Shown here piece by piece: positions 1-7,512 of a stretch of 64,000 nt of DNA (position 1 is its first letter; each line of letters opens with the position of its first letter). Source of the DNA: Bacillota bacterium. Its GTDB lineage: Bacteria > Bacillota > Clostridia > Christensenellales > Aristaeellaceae. The position numbers and the translations under genes are program-made. Below the pieces are notes generated by a model, which was given only the letters and a program-made list of their open reading frames with translations, was not told the origin of the DNA and searched no databases. The stretch covers positions 41,855-105,854 of the forward strand of contig JAEZHK010000013.1 in assembly GCA_023416655.1 (NCBI GenBank), in the 5' to 3' direction.

Positions 1-154
1 AAAACCTAGGATTGATCGCGCGGCAGTAGGCCCAGAAATTCCGCCTCGCCTCCGCGAGATTCCCTTCACCCACGATCTCCCGGAGGATGTCCCGCTTGCG
101 TCCCAAAGGCGCACCCCTTTCCAGCCCGCAAAGAATCCGTCTCCCCTCCGCCAT
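1..154 (-). CDS. Phage terminase large subunit, N-terminal part (cut by window edge)
   Basis: The minus strand from an ATG at 154 is open to the window edge. It encodes about 51 residues including a run like RDILREIVGEGNLAEARRNF followed by WAYCRAINPRF. A basic N-terminus ending in an aromatic 'FWxYCxxxxPxF' motif is how several phage terminase large subunits begin. Position supports this: it lies directly downstream of a DUF3486-like gene, which is where Mu-like phages carry the terminase (gp28). The start is uncertain because no good ribosome site is visible. Only a fragment can be seen, so the packaging-ATPase assignment is inferred from the motif and gene order. Confidence 0.45.
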   Translation of the reverse strand, partial: MAEGRRILCGLERGAPLGRKRDILREIVGEGNLAEARRNFWAYCRAINPRF

Positions 155-194
155 CCTCGCGTTATCTTCGGGGGAATCGCACCTCCGGAGGCTT

Positions 195-350
195 GGAGGG
201 CCGCAGCCCTCCATCTTCAACGCATATGTATCGGCTTTGCCGGTACATATGGATTTCACCAAAGGGCGCGCCTGCCCGCCCAAGGTTGGTTTCCCTTTGG
301 GAAACCAAGTCGCTTCGCGACCGCGACATTCCAATGGTTTGGAATGTTGC
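195..350 (+). repeat. Hairpin array (family E, copy 1)
   Basis: The gap 155-425 holds no gene but consecutive hairpins: GGAGGGC/GCCCTCC near 197-222, CATATGTA/TACATATG around 222-250, GGTTTCCC/GGGAAACC near 288-307, GTCGC/GCGAC near 309-322 and CATTCCA/TTGGAATG near 325-345. The segment from about 283 to 345 matches the reverse complement of 42618-42687, with a changed but still self-complementary last stem. Confidence 0.6.
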
Positions 351-425
351 GCCGAGTCGGGAAATCAATACCTGCCGTCCGGATCAGGAATTTTAGCAAT
401 CCGCCCCCGTTGCCCTCGCAATCGC

Positions 426-1073
426 TTACGACGAAGTCGAAAGCGATTGCTCCACGACCAGCGCCTCGATCCGCTCCCACAACTCCGGCGCTCGCTTCAG
501 CGCCTCCCGCAGCTCCTTCACCGCCTCCGCCCGGGCCTCCGCGCGCAGCCTCTTGCGCTCGCCCGCGGTCTTCTCATACTGGACGGCGGCCCGCGCCGCC
601 TGAATCAGCCCGGCGGCGGCCTTGTCGGCGGGCAGGTCGGCGAACATCTCCCCGCCGTCGCCGATCCTCCGGCCCAGCTTCCCGATCACCAGCGCCAGCG
701 CCGCGCCCGCCGCGTCGAAACCGGACTGCTTCTCCATCCACCGGTTCAGCGCGTCGAGCTGCCGTTCGAACAGATCTTCCATTCGTTCGTCCGCGGCTTT
801 CCTCGCCTCATGCCGCCCGACCGCGCCCTTGGTGATGGCAAATCCCATCTTTTCCAGCTCGTCCGCGATGCGCTGATAGGTGCAACCGCCCTCCTTTAGC
901 ATCCGGTCGATGGTCTCCCGCGCTTCCTGTGGCAGCTCGTCCACCCTCGCGGCGGTGCGGTCTTTCCCAGCATTTGATGCCTTCGACCCGGCTTTCCGGG
1001 CCTGACTCGAAATCAGGTGAGCTTCTTCCGCCCGCGCCCCGCCGCGCGCCGCGGCCTCAAGCGCGCCGCCCAT
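426..1073 (-). CDS. Mu gp27-like DUF3486 family phage protein
   Basis: This 215-residue protein has the layout of DUF3486 (Mu gp27-type, a putative small-terminase role). It has a 'VDELPQEARETIDRML' start motif, a winged-helix-like 'TYQRIADELEKMGFAITKGAV' segment, then a long, alanine- and charge-rich alpha-helical region. The family normally begins near the 'DELP' motif, about 43 residues in, so the N-terminal extension may be untranslated; the start at 1073 overlaps the end of the upstream gene by 17 bp and could be translationally coupled. It sits in a minus-strand run of Mu-like late-early genes and is followed by a terminase-like start. Confidence 0.7.
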   Translation of the reverse strand: MGGALEAAARGGARAEEAHLISSQARKAGSKASNAGKDRTAARVDELPQEARETIDRMLKEGGCTYQRIADELEKMGFAITKGAVGRHEARKAADERMEDLFERQLDALNRWMEKQSGFDAAGAALALVIGKLGRRIGDGGEMFADLPADKAAAGLIQAARAAVQYEKTAGERKRLRAEARAEAVKELREALKRAPELWERIEALVVEQSLSTSS

Positions 1074-1392
1074 CCCCGAAGATCACGCCGGGGTCGTCGA
1101 TGTCTCCCTCGGCCAGGTTGCAGCCCGCGGCGGTCAGCTGCACCATCGCGCCGCGCAGCGGCGTCAGTTCCGGCTCACAGCCCTCCCTGTAGCCGATGGT
1201 CACGAAGCCCTTCTTCGGATCGGCCAGGTAGAACAGCTGCGCGGGCACCTCGGTTTCGGCGGCGGGGTGTTCGCCCATCAGCGCGAACACCAGCGTCTTG
1301 ACCGGCAGCGGCGGCCGGCCGAAGTCCTTGTACAGCATGCTTACGATGTCGCCGCGCAGCTGCTTGCGCTTGACCAGATCGGTATTCGCCAT
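1057..1392 (-). CDS. Small Mu gp26-position phage protein
   Basis: A 111-residue protein, MANTDLVKRKQLRGDIVSML at its N-terminus. The start at 1392 is chosen over 1407 because GAGGAGG lies six bases ahead of it. It sits between the DUF2730-like and DUF3486-like genes, the slot of Mu gp26. The family is small and of unknown function. A helical N-terminal half with 'YKDFGRPPLPVKTLVFALMG' is followed by a beta-rich half that may be a winged-helix fold ('VFYLADPKKGFVTIGYR'-like hairpin). No enzymatic motif is visible; the assignment rests mainly on gene order. Confidence 0.6.
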   Translation of the reverse strand: MANTDLVKRKQLRGDIVSMLYKDFGRPPLPVKTLVFALMGEHPAAETEVPAQLFYLADPKKGFVTIGYREGCEPELTPLRGAMVQLTAAGCNLAEGDIDDPGVIFGDGRRA

Positions 1393-1425
1393 CCTCATCC
1401 TCCTCATCGCATCGAAACCCGTATG

Positions 1426-1743
1426 TCAGCCCACATCCCTGTCCCTGAAACCGTTCACGATCAGCTCGCGAATCTGGCTGAGCTGCGCCTCGATGTTCTG
1501 GCTCATGCGGATCAGGTCGTCGCGCAGCGCGTACTTCTCGGGCAGCTGCGTCAGCAGCATGTCGTAGCGGTCCTCCTGACGGCCCACGCGCTTTTCCAGC
1601 GCGTCCATCCGCGCGCCGGTGGCCTTTTCGCTGCGCTCGATCTTGTCCTCAAGTTCCGATATCAGGCGCCTGATGAACCACGCGAGCGCCGCGACCATCA
1701 GCCCCACTAGAAACGTCACGATCCAGTACGCGTACTGCTCCAT
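1426..1743 (-). CDS. DUF2730-like (Mu gp25-type) membrane/coiled-coil protein
   Basis: A 105-residue protein with one N-terminal membrane segment (about residues 5-25, 'WIVTFLVGLMVAALAWFI') followed by a charged coiled coil to the C-terminus. This architecture and the position just ahead of the gp26- and gp27-like genes fit DUF2730 (Mu gp25). GAGGGG directly precedes the ATG. Its role in the phage is unknown; it may anchor a packaging or lysis factor at the membrane. Confidence 0.65.
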   Translation of the reverse strand: MEQYAYWIVTFLVGLMVAALAWFIRRLISELEDKIERSEKATGARMDALEKRVGRQEDRYDMLLTQLPEKYALRDDLIRMSQNIEAQLSQIRELIVNGFRDRDVG

Positions 1744-1856
1744 CCCCTCACCCCGCTTTTTCGGCGGATAAAAAATCCGGCCGTGTTTCCACTGCCGGAA
1801 TCATACCCGATCCCTGCGCCGAACGCCGCGCGAAGCGGTTCGTAGTTTCCTTTCGC

Positions 1857-2322
1857 CTAGCCACCCGCCAGACCGGCCCCCTTTTGATCGTCAGCCCCGC
1901 GCCGCCAGACTGAATTCATCGTGTGATTGTCAGCCTCACGCCTGCCAGACTGGACCCGCCTTTTGACCGTCAGCCTCGCGCCACACCCCGCCCCGGCGCG
2001 TCGGACCATCTGCACCGTCCGCATCGATACGCCGTAGCGCCGGGCCAAAGCCGTGGTATTCATGCCGTCGTACTCCGACAGGACGAGCCTCACGCTCGCC
2101 AGACTGAACCACTTTTTGACCGTCAGCCTCGCACCACACCCCGCCCCGGCGCGTCGGACAGGATCATCTGCACCGTCCGCATCGATACGCCGTAGCGCCG
2201 GGCCAATGCCGCGGTGTTCATGCCGTCATACTCCGACCGGATGCGCCTCACGCCCGCCAGACTGACCCCGCCTTTTGATCGTCAGCCTCACGCCCGCCAG
2301 ACTAACCCCTCCCTTTTGATCG
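1857..2322 (-). repeat. Degenerate tandem copies of the mor C-terminal (HTH) region
   Basis: Downstream of mor, the stretch encoding its helix-turn-helix end recurs twice more. Anchor motif CGCCCCGGCGCG occurs at about 1989, 2142 and 2342. Each copy reads on the minus strand as roughly 'YDGMNTxALARRYGVSMRT'. Between the copies are shorter units of about 40 bp ('CGCCNGCCAGACTG...CTTTTGATCGTCAGCC') present at least five times. No intact gene is formed by the extra copies. Confidence 0.75.
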
Positions 2323-2601
2323 TCAGCCTCGCGCCACGCCCCGCCCCGGCGCGTCGGACAGGATCATCTGCACCGTCCGCATCGATACGCCGTAGCGCCG
2401 GGCCAAAGCCGCGGTGTTCATGCCGTCGTACTCCGACCGGATGCGCCTCGCGCGCTGCGCCGCCACCAGCGCGTCCAGCTTCGGGATGTAGAGCGGCGCG
2501 CCGCCGTAGGCCTCGCACAGCTGAAGCGTCGCCTCCAGGCCAATGACCTCCGCCAGCCTCCGGTGCGCCTCGGGCAGCATATCCCGCGTAATGCCTTCCA
2601 T
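2323..2601 (-). CDS. mor: Mor family transcription activator
   Basis: A 92-residue DNA-binding protein of the Mor/C (Mu middle/late activator) family. It begins MEGITRDMLPEAHRRLAEVI, followed by the family's 'GLEATLQLCEAYGGAPLYIPK' dimerisation segment and a C-terminal helix-turn-helix 'NTAALARRYGVSMRTVQMIL'. The start at 2601 is preceded by AAAGGGGAG, making it better than 2634. Mu Mor switches on middle transcription by recruiting RNA polymerase. Here it lies in the leftward operon between the XRE-like gene and the gp25-27-like genes, with no transposase genes between. Its 3' end has been duplicated downstream. Confidence 0.8.
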   Translation of the reverse strand: MEGITRDMLPEAHRRLAEVIGLEATLQLCEAYGGAPLYIPKLDALVAAQRARRIRSEYDGMNTAALARRYGVSMRTVQMILSDAPGRGVARG

Positions 2602-2634
2602 ATCGATCTCCCCTTTCAAGCCGGAAAGACGCAC

Positions 2635-2786
2635 CGCTCTCCCGGCATGCCGTCGTTCTTACGCACCCTTCGCATCCTCCACCTCGCGGTTTGCCGCTTC
2701 TTCCATGCGCCGCTCTCCCGGCATGCCGTCGTTCTTACGCACCCTTCGCGCCCTCTGCCTCGCGGTTTCCCGCTTCTTCCACGCGC
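2635..2786. repeat. Two tandem 76-bp repeats
   Basis: The unit beginning CGCTCTCCCGGCATGCCG at 2635 starts again at 2711, with a period of 76 bp and a handful of substitutions. The second copy overlaps the last codons of the XRE-like gene that ends at 2735, so the duplication involves a gene's 3' end, as at the neighbouring mor gene. Confidence 0.8.
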
Positions 2787-3226
2787 CGAGCCGCCGTCCT
2801 CGCGCAGGTGATGGCCAACACCTGCGCCCTGGTCAGCCGCAACATCCGGCCGACGCGTTTTGCCAGCTCCGGCGCGGTGACGCTGCCGCACTCCAGGTGC
2901 CACATCAGCTTTGCGCTGACGCGGCAGACATGGGCCGCTGCCTCGGTCGTCGGGTAGCGCGCCGCCCGCGCACGCTCAAACCACCCCTCCGGCAGCGTCA
3001 GAAGGCCCTGCCCCGGGGCTTTACGCTCCCGCCGGATGGCCACGTCCCGCGCGCCCTCTTCCAACTGACAGCTGCGGGCTATTCGGTTGCCTTCCCGTTC
3101 CCGCCGGATGGCCGAATCCCGCGCGTCCGCCTCCATCCGCTCGCCCTCGTTCAGCGGCAGGCGCTCCAGCCCCTCGTCGATCCGCCTGATCGCTTTCAGT
3201 TCCTCCCCCGTAAACAGCGGTTTCAT
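2735..3226 (-). CDS. XRE-like phage regulatory protein (Ner position)
   Basis: A 163-residue protein read from the strong leftward promoter at 3322-3350. The first half is charged and contains a 24-residue duplication ('ARDSAIRRER' and 'ARDVAIRRER'). The second half, about residues 88-140, resembles a helix-turn-helix of the XRE type: 'AAAHVCRVSAKLMWHLECGS' then 'PELAKRVGRMLRLTRAQVLA'. First gene of the operon opposite the repressor, it holds the place of Ner/Cro-type early repressors in Mu-like phages. Function inferred from position and the weak HTH pattern; it is longer than typical Ner proteins. Confidence 0.55.
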   Translation of the reverse strand: MKPLFTGEELKAIRRIDEGLERLPLNEGERMEADARDSAIRREREGNRIARSCQLEEGARDVAIRRERKAPGQGLLTLPEGWFERARAARYPTTEAAAHVCRVSAKLMWHLECGSVTAPELAKRVGRMLRLTRAQVLAITCARTAARRVEEAGNREAEGAKGA

Positions 3227-3268
3227 GCCCGTCCTCCCTTTCGCGCCACATCCGGCGGTTCTTCCGGC

Positions 3269-3297
3269 TTTACAACCCGTCTTCCCCGTGCTATACT
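3269..3297 (+). promoter_or_regulatory. Rightward promoter for the phage repressor
   Basis: TTTACA (3269-3274), 17 bp, TATACT (3292-3297) on the plus strand, about 85 bases ahead of the repressor start. It faces the leftward promoter at 3322-3350, so the two transcripts would converge and overlap. Confidence 0.6.
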
Positions 3298-3321
3298 AAA
3301 ACCGAACATCCTTTCGCCCGG

Positions 3322-3350
3322 ATTATATCTTAGTTTACTAAGATTGTCAA
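3322..3350 (-). promoter_or_regulatory. Leftward early phage promoter with embedded operator
   Basis: On the minus strand TTGACA (3345-3350) and TATAAT (3322-3327) are separated by exactly 17 bp. A perfect 18-bp palindrome, ATCTTAGTTTACTAAGAT at 3327-3344, fills that spacer. A repressor bound there would block RNA polymerase directly. The S24 repressor at 3388 is the obvious ligand. Confidence 0.8.
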
Positions 3351-3387
3351 GGTGTTCTTTTCTCGATTTTGATGGGAGGGGCACGCC

Positions 3388-4302
3388 GTGTTCTACGCCC
3401 GCCTGGATCAATTGTGCAGGGAGTCCGGCACGTCGGTGGCCGCGGTGGCGGAGAACGTGCTGCACGTCTCGAGCGGCGCGCCGACCTTCTGGAAGAAGGG
3501 CGCTTCGCCCAAAGCCGCGATCGTGGCGATTGCCGCGCGGCACTTTGGCGTCTCTGCGGACTTCCTCCTGGGCCTGACCACGGAAAAGCGCGCGCTGGAC
3601 AATGCCCGTTCGCTGGACGAGGACGAATCCCGCCTCGTGGACGCGCTGCGTAGCGCGCCGGAGGCGGTCCGGCAGGCGGTGTTCGGCATGGCTTCCTCCG
3701 CGCTTGAATCCGAAAGGCCCGCCCCCGGCGATCCCTCGCAAGCGAACGACCCTGCCTCCTGGCACCTCTCGCAGACGAATAACCCCACCCCCCGGAACCT
3801 CTCGCTGGCGGACGGCCCCGCCTCCGTAGAACCCGCGCATGCTCCACGGCGCGCCGAAATCCGCCCGTTCCCACCCCCGAAGGCCCAACCAAAAAAACCC
3901 GCCCGCGCCTACAAGGGCGTGGAGGGCCGCGCCGCGGCAGGCCCGCCGATCACCGCGGTGCCGGAGGACGAGCGCCGCATTCTCGTTCCGGTCAAATACA
4001 CCGGCGAGCAGTACTTCATCGTGCAGGCCGAGGGCGACTCGATGCTGGGCATTCTGAACGACGGCGACTATTGTGTGTTCAACAAGCGCGGCGTCTTTGA
4101 TAGCGGTCACATCGCGCTGGTGCAGGTGGACGGCCCCACCGACCAGCCGGACGCGACGATCAAGCGCGTCTACCGCCGCCCGGGCAACAAGGTGGAATTG
4201 CGCTCCGAGAACCCCAAATACCTGCCGATGCTCTACCCCGCCGAAGAGGTGGTGCTGATGGGCGAACTGGTGGCGGTTCTTCCCCAGAACGAAACGACTT
4301 GA
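3388..4302 (+). CDS. LexA-like S24 prophage repressor
   Basis: A 304-residue regulator. Residues 1-65 form an XRE-like DNA-binding domain ('GVSADFLLGLT' end motif). A low-complexity linker (about 112-178) carries three 11-residue repeats. The C-terminal S24 peptidase domain has the catalytic serine in 'EGDSMLGIL' (S218) and lysine in 'ATIKRVY' (K259). A likely self-cleavage bond is the Ala-Gly at 184-185 in 'GRAAAGPP'. Such repressors cleave themselves when activated by RecA-ssDNA and so induce the prophage after DNA damage. It starts at GTG 3388 behind GGGAGGGG and diverges from the early operon, whose promoter holds a palindromic operator. Confidence 0.85.
   Translation: MFYARLDQLCRESGTSVAAVAENVLHVSSGAPTFWKKGASPKAAIVAIAARHFGVSADFLLGLTTEKRALDNARSLDEDESRLVDALRSAPEAVRQAVFGMASSALESERPAPGDPSQANDPASWHLSQTNNPTPRNLSLADGPASVEPAHAPRRAEIRPFPPPKAQPKKPARAYKGVEGRAAAGPPITAVPEDERRILVPVKYTGEQYFIVQAEGDSMLGILNDGDYCVFNKRGVFDSGHIALVQVDGPTDQPDATIKRVYRRPGNKVELRSENPKYLPMLYPAEEVVLMGELVAVLPQNETT
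3736..3834 (+). repeat. Three 33-bp repeats inside the repressor linker
   Basis: Units beginning TCGCA/TCGCT at 3736, 3769 and 3802 have a 33-bp period and encode variants of 'SQTNNPTPRNL'. They keep the reading frame and only change linker length. Confidence 0.75.
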
Positions 4303-4359
4303 CGCCAATCCAAAGCACTGCTTTGGACGATAAAAAATTTCGTATTGGTACGACACAGC

Positions 4360-4387
4360 AAAGGACCGGGCGATTGTCCGGTCCTTT
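4360..4387. terminator. Bidirectional hairpin after the repressor
   Basis: AAAGGACCGG (4360-4369) pairs with CCGGTCCTTT (4378-4387) around an 8-base loop. A second small hairpin, CCAAAGCActgCTTTGG, lies at about 4312-4327. The gap 4303-4524 contains no other recognisable feature. Confidence 0.55.
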
Positions 4388-4524
4388 CGTATATGTGATT
4401 TCATCCAAGACATTCCATGGGAATCCGTCCTCATAAGCCTGCGTCACGTTCAGCCGTGGCTCCGGTTTCCCGATGGAATCCCCGTCCTCTGCGGACGCGC
4501 TTTTATCGGGTAACGTCCTGGAGA

Positions 4525-5388
4525 TCAGGCCGTTTCCTGGATTTCCTCTTCCGAGGCCTCTTCCGCAGCCGAAGTCTCCTCCGAAGCCGGAGTTTCCTCC
4601 TCAACCGAAGCCCCCTCCGCAGCCAAGACTTCTTCCGCAGCCGGGGCTTCCTCCACAGCCGGAGCTTCCTCCACAGCCGGAGCTTCCTCCACAGCCGGGG
4701 CTTCCTCCACAGCCGGGGCTTCCTCCACAGCCGGGACTTCTTCCGCAGCCGGGACTTCCCCCGCGACCGGAGCCTCTACCGCAGCCGGAACATCCTCTAC
4801 GGCCGGAACATCTTCCACAGCCGGGACTTCTTCAACCAGAGGGGTTTCCTCCGCAACAGGAACCTCCTCAGCCGGAGCCTCCTCGTTCACGTTCGCGGCC
4901 AAATCCTCCGGCAGTCGCACCTTGCCGATCTCGGAGAGAATGCTCTCCCTGCCCGCAAACTGCCCCTTCTTCGCGCCGAGCAGCGCGTAGCATTCCCGGA
5001 CCGAGCCGTGGTTTTTCGTAATGATCCCGGCCAAGTACTGCTGCTCCCGGTAGCTCAGGTTCGGGTCCGGCGCGTTCTGGAAGGTGACGACATACACATC
5101 CTTGTCGGTAAAATCGGCGCCTGCGGCAAAGGCGTTCATGGCGGGCGCCGTGCTCCCGGCCCAGATGGGGGACATCAGGTAGACGCGCCGGGCGCCCACG
5201 ATGTCCTTCCAGGGGTCGCCCTCCAACTGGGATTTCATCCTCAGCAGCGCCATGAGCGCGCTACCCGCGCTGCGCTCCTTGAGTTCGACCAGCCTGGCAC
5301 TCAGGCGCTCACTCAAAATTTCCGCGCCAAGCCTTGTGTTTCCGCCGCGAGAGAAGAAGACCACCGCCGTATCCGGTTGATGCGTCAT
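4525..5388 (-). CDS. Flavodoxin-like protein with acidic repeat tail
   Basis: A 287-residue protein. Residues 1-165 look like a flavodoxin fold: an N-terminal strand-loop 'AVVFFSRGGNTRLGAEIL' (FMN phosphate loop position) and 'SPIWAGSTAPAMNAFAAG'. From about residue 170 on it is an acidic, proline-rich tail of roughly twenty 'AVEEAP'-type five- or six-residue units. The start at 5388 has GGAGGG seven bases upstream; the frame is open for 59 further codons but without such a site. Likely a cytoplasmic electron carrier or flavin-dependent reductase; the tail could bind cations or basic partners. It has its own promoter. Confidence 0.65.
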   Translation of the reverse strand: MTHQPDTAVVFFSRGGNTRLGAEILSERLSARLVELKERSAGSALMALLRMKSQLEGDPWKDIVGARRVYLMSPIWAGSTAPAMNAFAAGADFTDKDVYVVTFQNAPDPNLSYREQQYLAGIITKNHGSVRECYALLGAKKGQFAGRESILSEIGKVRLPEDLAANVNEEAPAEEVPVAEETPLVEEVPAVEDVPAVEDVPAAVEAPVAGEVPAAEEVPAVEEAPAVEEAPAVEEAPAVEEAPAVEEAPAAEEVLAAEGASVEEETPASEETSAAEEASEEEIQETA

Positions 5389-5475
5389 GGCAATCCCTCC
5401 TATACCGTCGATCGCACGCCTCCTCAGGCCCTTCCGGGCCAATTCCCGCAAAAATTTCTCCCGCTTTACAAAAAC

Positions 5476-5504
5476 ATCATGGCATAAAGCCGCGCCGCTG
5501 TCAA
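5476..5504 (-). promoter_or_regulatory. Promoter of the flavodoxin-like gene
   Basis: Minus-strand TTGACA (5499-5504), 17 bp, CATGAT (5476-5481), about 90 bases before the start codon at 5388. Confidence 0.6.
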
Positions 5505-5540
5505 GTGTATGCGCCTCGCACGACGGCATTACGCTCGGCA

Positions 5541-5571
5541 AAACAAAAGCCGCGCATCTCTGCACGGCTTT
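5541..5571 (-). terminator. Intrinsic terminator after the glycyl radical enzyme operon
   Basis: On the minus strand AAAGCCGTGC pairs with GCGCGGCTTT and is followed by TGTTTT. It sits 13 bases past the stop codon of the glycyl radical enzyme gene. Confidence 0.75.
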
Positions 5572-5583
5572 GATGGACTCCCA

Positions 5584-7512
5584 TCACGTATTATACGAAA
5601 CCCGTTCGATAATCTGATCCTGATACCCCTTGTCCAACTGCACGAAGTGGCCGCTCCAGCCCCATACCCTGACGATGAGGTTGCGGTGCGCGTCCGGGTG
5701 CTGCTGCGCGTCCAGCATCTGCTCTCGGGAGACGGCGTTCAGCTGCAGCTGATGCCCGCCCATCCGGATGAACGCCTGCACCAGTTGGGCGACCTTCGTG
5801 ACGCCCTCCGGGTGCTTGAACACGGTGTCATGCAGTTCCAGCGTCAGCGGCCCGCCGTTCATGACGCGCTTCAGCCCGGGCCTCGCCATCGCGGAAATGA
5901 CCGAGAGCGGCCCCGCGTCCCGCAGCGTCAGTGACGGCGAGAAGTTCGCGGACAGCGGCTCACCAGCCTTTCTGCCGTCGGCGGTCGCGCCCAACTCTTT
6001 CGAGTGCCACAGGTAGTACATGGCGGAGCCGGTGCCCGCGCGCACGCGCCCGCCACGCTCGTTCCGTAGCGGCTGCAGCGCGTCGGCAAACTCGTCCAGC
6101 AGCCGGTCGGCGATCCCCTCGCATTCCTCGTCCCTTCCCAGCTTGGGGCCGTCCTCCCGGAGCAGCCGCCCAAGGCCGGGATTTCCTTCAAAGTTCGAGT
6201 CCAGCGCCTCAAGCAGCGCCTTCGGCGCAATGGTCTTCTCGTCGAACACATACCGCTTGACGGCGGCCAGCTGGTCCACCGCGGTGGCGAAGCCCGTGCC
6301 GTGGAAGCCGTAGTTATTGTACTTCGCGCCCTCGCTCACGTCGTGGGTCACGTCGCTCATGAGGACCGTCTGGTAAGGCGCGGGCTCCATAAAGAGCGGC
6401 AAAAGCCCCTTCATCGTCTTTTCCGCGTCCGCCCGGATGGCCTTAAGCACCTTCCCCTCCAGCGCCTCGTAGCTGGACACGTCCGTCAGGTTCTCGCGGA
6501 TCACCTCATGCGCCACGCCCGCCAGCGATACCGCGCCGATGTTGGGGATGTCCATGGCCACGCCGGGGATGATGAACTCCCAGCAAGCGGCGACCACGTA
6601 ATTGCGCGCGTCCTCCAGCGCATAACCCATGTCGACCAGCGCCGGAATGACCACGTCGTCGTTGGCGTACTGCGGGAAGCCCAGACCCTGCCGGGTGAGC
6701 TGCGTGCCCAGCTCGTACAGTTCCAGCGGTGTATCCTTGTTCACCCGCAGGTTGATCTTGGGGTCGATGCGCTTGTTGGCGAGGCTCGCCTTCAGGCAGA
6801 TGGTCGTCAGCGGGTTAACGGCGCTCTTTCCGTCTTTATCGCAGCCGCCCAGCATCATGCTCTGGCCGTTGTCGCCGCGCTGCATGCCGATGTACAGGTC
6901 GCTGTCCCGGTTGAAGGACAGGAAGAACTCGCTGGTAAGCTCCAGAGCTTCCGCCTCGGTCATGCCCTTCTCCATGTCGGCCTTCAAAAACGGCCACATG
7001 TACTGGTCAAACCGCCCGACCGTGTTGTGGTAGACGTTTGACGCCCACAGCGAGAAGTGCAGGATGCGGAACACGTTCAGCGCCTCAAGATACCCCTTCG
7101 CGCCCGTCCGGATGGCGCGGGAAAGCGCCGGGTCCTCATACCGGTCGGCGTAGGCCAGCACCGCGTCGATCGCCGTCCGCCCCTCGGGCGTGGTCAGGGC
7201 GCGCCGGGGCAGAAGGCCATGGTTCAAAACACCCTCCCAGTCGGAGGAGATGTTGCACACCCGGCCCTGCTCATGCACGTGGTGCCCGGCCGTAAGCTTT
7301 TCCTTTTCGCCCGGCGCGTAGATGTCGGGGAACGACTGGATCGTCCGCCAGGCGTAAACGCGCTCGCCGGGGCTCTTCACGATCCGCTCATGTTCCAAAA
7401 AGAGCTGGAGCCTCCGCGCCGCCCGCTGATTCAGGCTCAGTTTGGGGTTCTGGATTTCCCGTTCGATGGTTGCTTTTTCTTCCGGATACAATTCTCTCCA
7501 TTGCTCGTTCAT
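5584..7512 (-). CDS. Glycyl radical enzyme (pyruvate formate-lyase family), short form
   Basis: A 642-residue PFL-superfamily enzyme. The C-terminal glycyl radical loop reads RVWGWSGHFVQL (radical glycine about G618), and the thiyl cysteine lies in 'VVAACWEFIIPG' (C310). The C-x-E pattern is that of dehydratase/decarboxylase-type members rather than the adjacent double cysteine of true PFL. Most such enzymes are 760-900 residues; this one is shorter. The start at 7512 overlaps the activase stop (ATGA), showing tight coupling; the open frame continues upstream only as a shadow. It is the last gene of an operon with a ribose-type ABC importer, so it probably acts anaerobically on a sugar-derived substrate. 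Substrate unknown. Confidence 0.85.
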   Translation of the reverse strand: MNEQWRELYPEEKATIEREIQNPKLSLNQRAARRLQLFLEHERIVKSPGERVYAWRTIQSFPDIYAPGEKEKLTAGHHVHEQGRVCNISSDWEGVLNHGLLPRRALTTPEGRTAIDAVLAYADRYEDPALSRAIRTGAKGYLEALNVFRILHFSLWASNVYHNTVGRFDQYMWPFLKADMEKGMTEAEALELTSEFFLSFNRDSDLYIGMQRGDNGQSMMLGGCDKDGKSAVNPLTTICLKASLANKRIDPKINLRVNKDTPLELYELGTQLTRQGLGFPQYANDDVVIPALVDMGYALEDARNYVVAACWEFIIPGVAMDIPNIGAVSLAGVAHEVIRENLTDVSSYEALEGKVLKAIRADAEKTMKGLLPLFMEPAPYQTVLMSDVTHDVSEGAKYNNYGFHGTGFATAVDQLAAVKRYVFDEKTIAPKALLEALDSNFEGNPGLGRLLREDGPKLGRDEECEGIADRLLDEFADALQPLRNERGGRVRAGTGSAMYYLWHSKELGATADGRKAGEPLSANFSPSLTLRDAGPLSVISAMARPGLKRVMNGGPLTLELHDTVFKHPEGVTKVAQLVQAFIRMGGHQLQLNAVSREQMLDAQQHPDAHRNLIVRVWGWSGHFVQLDKGYQDQIIERVSYNT

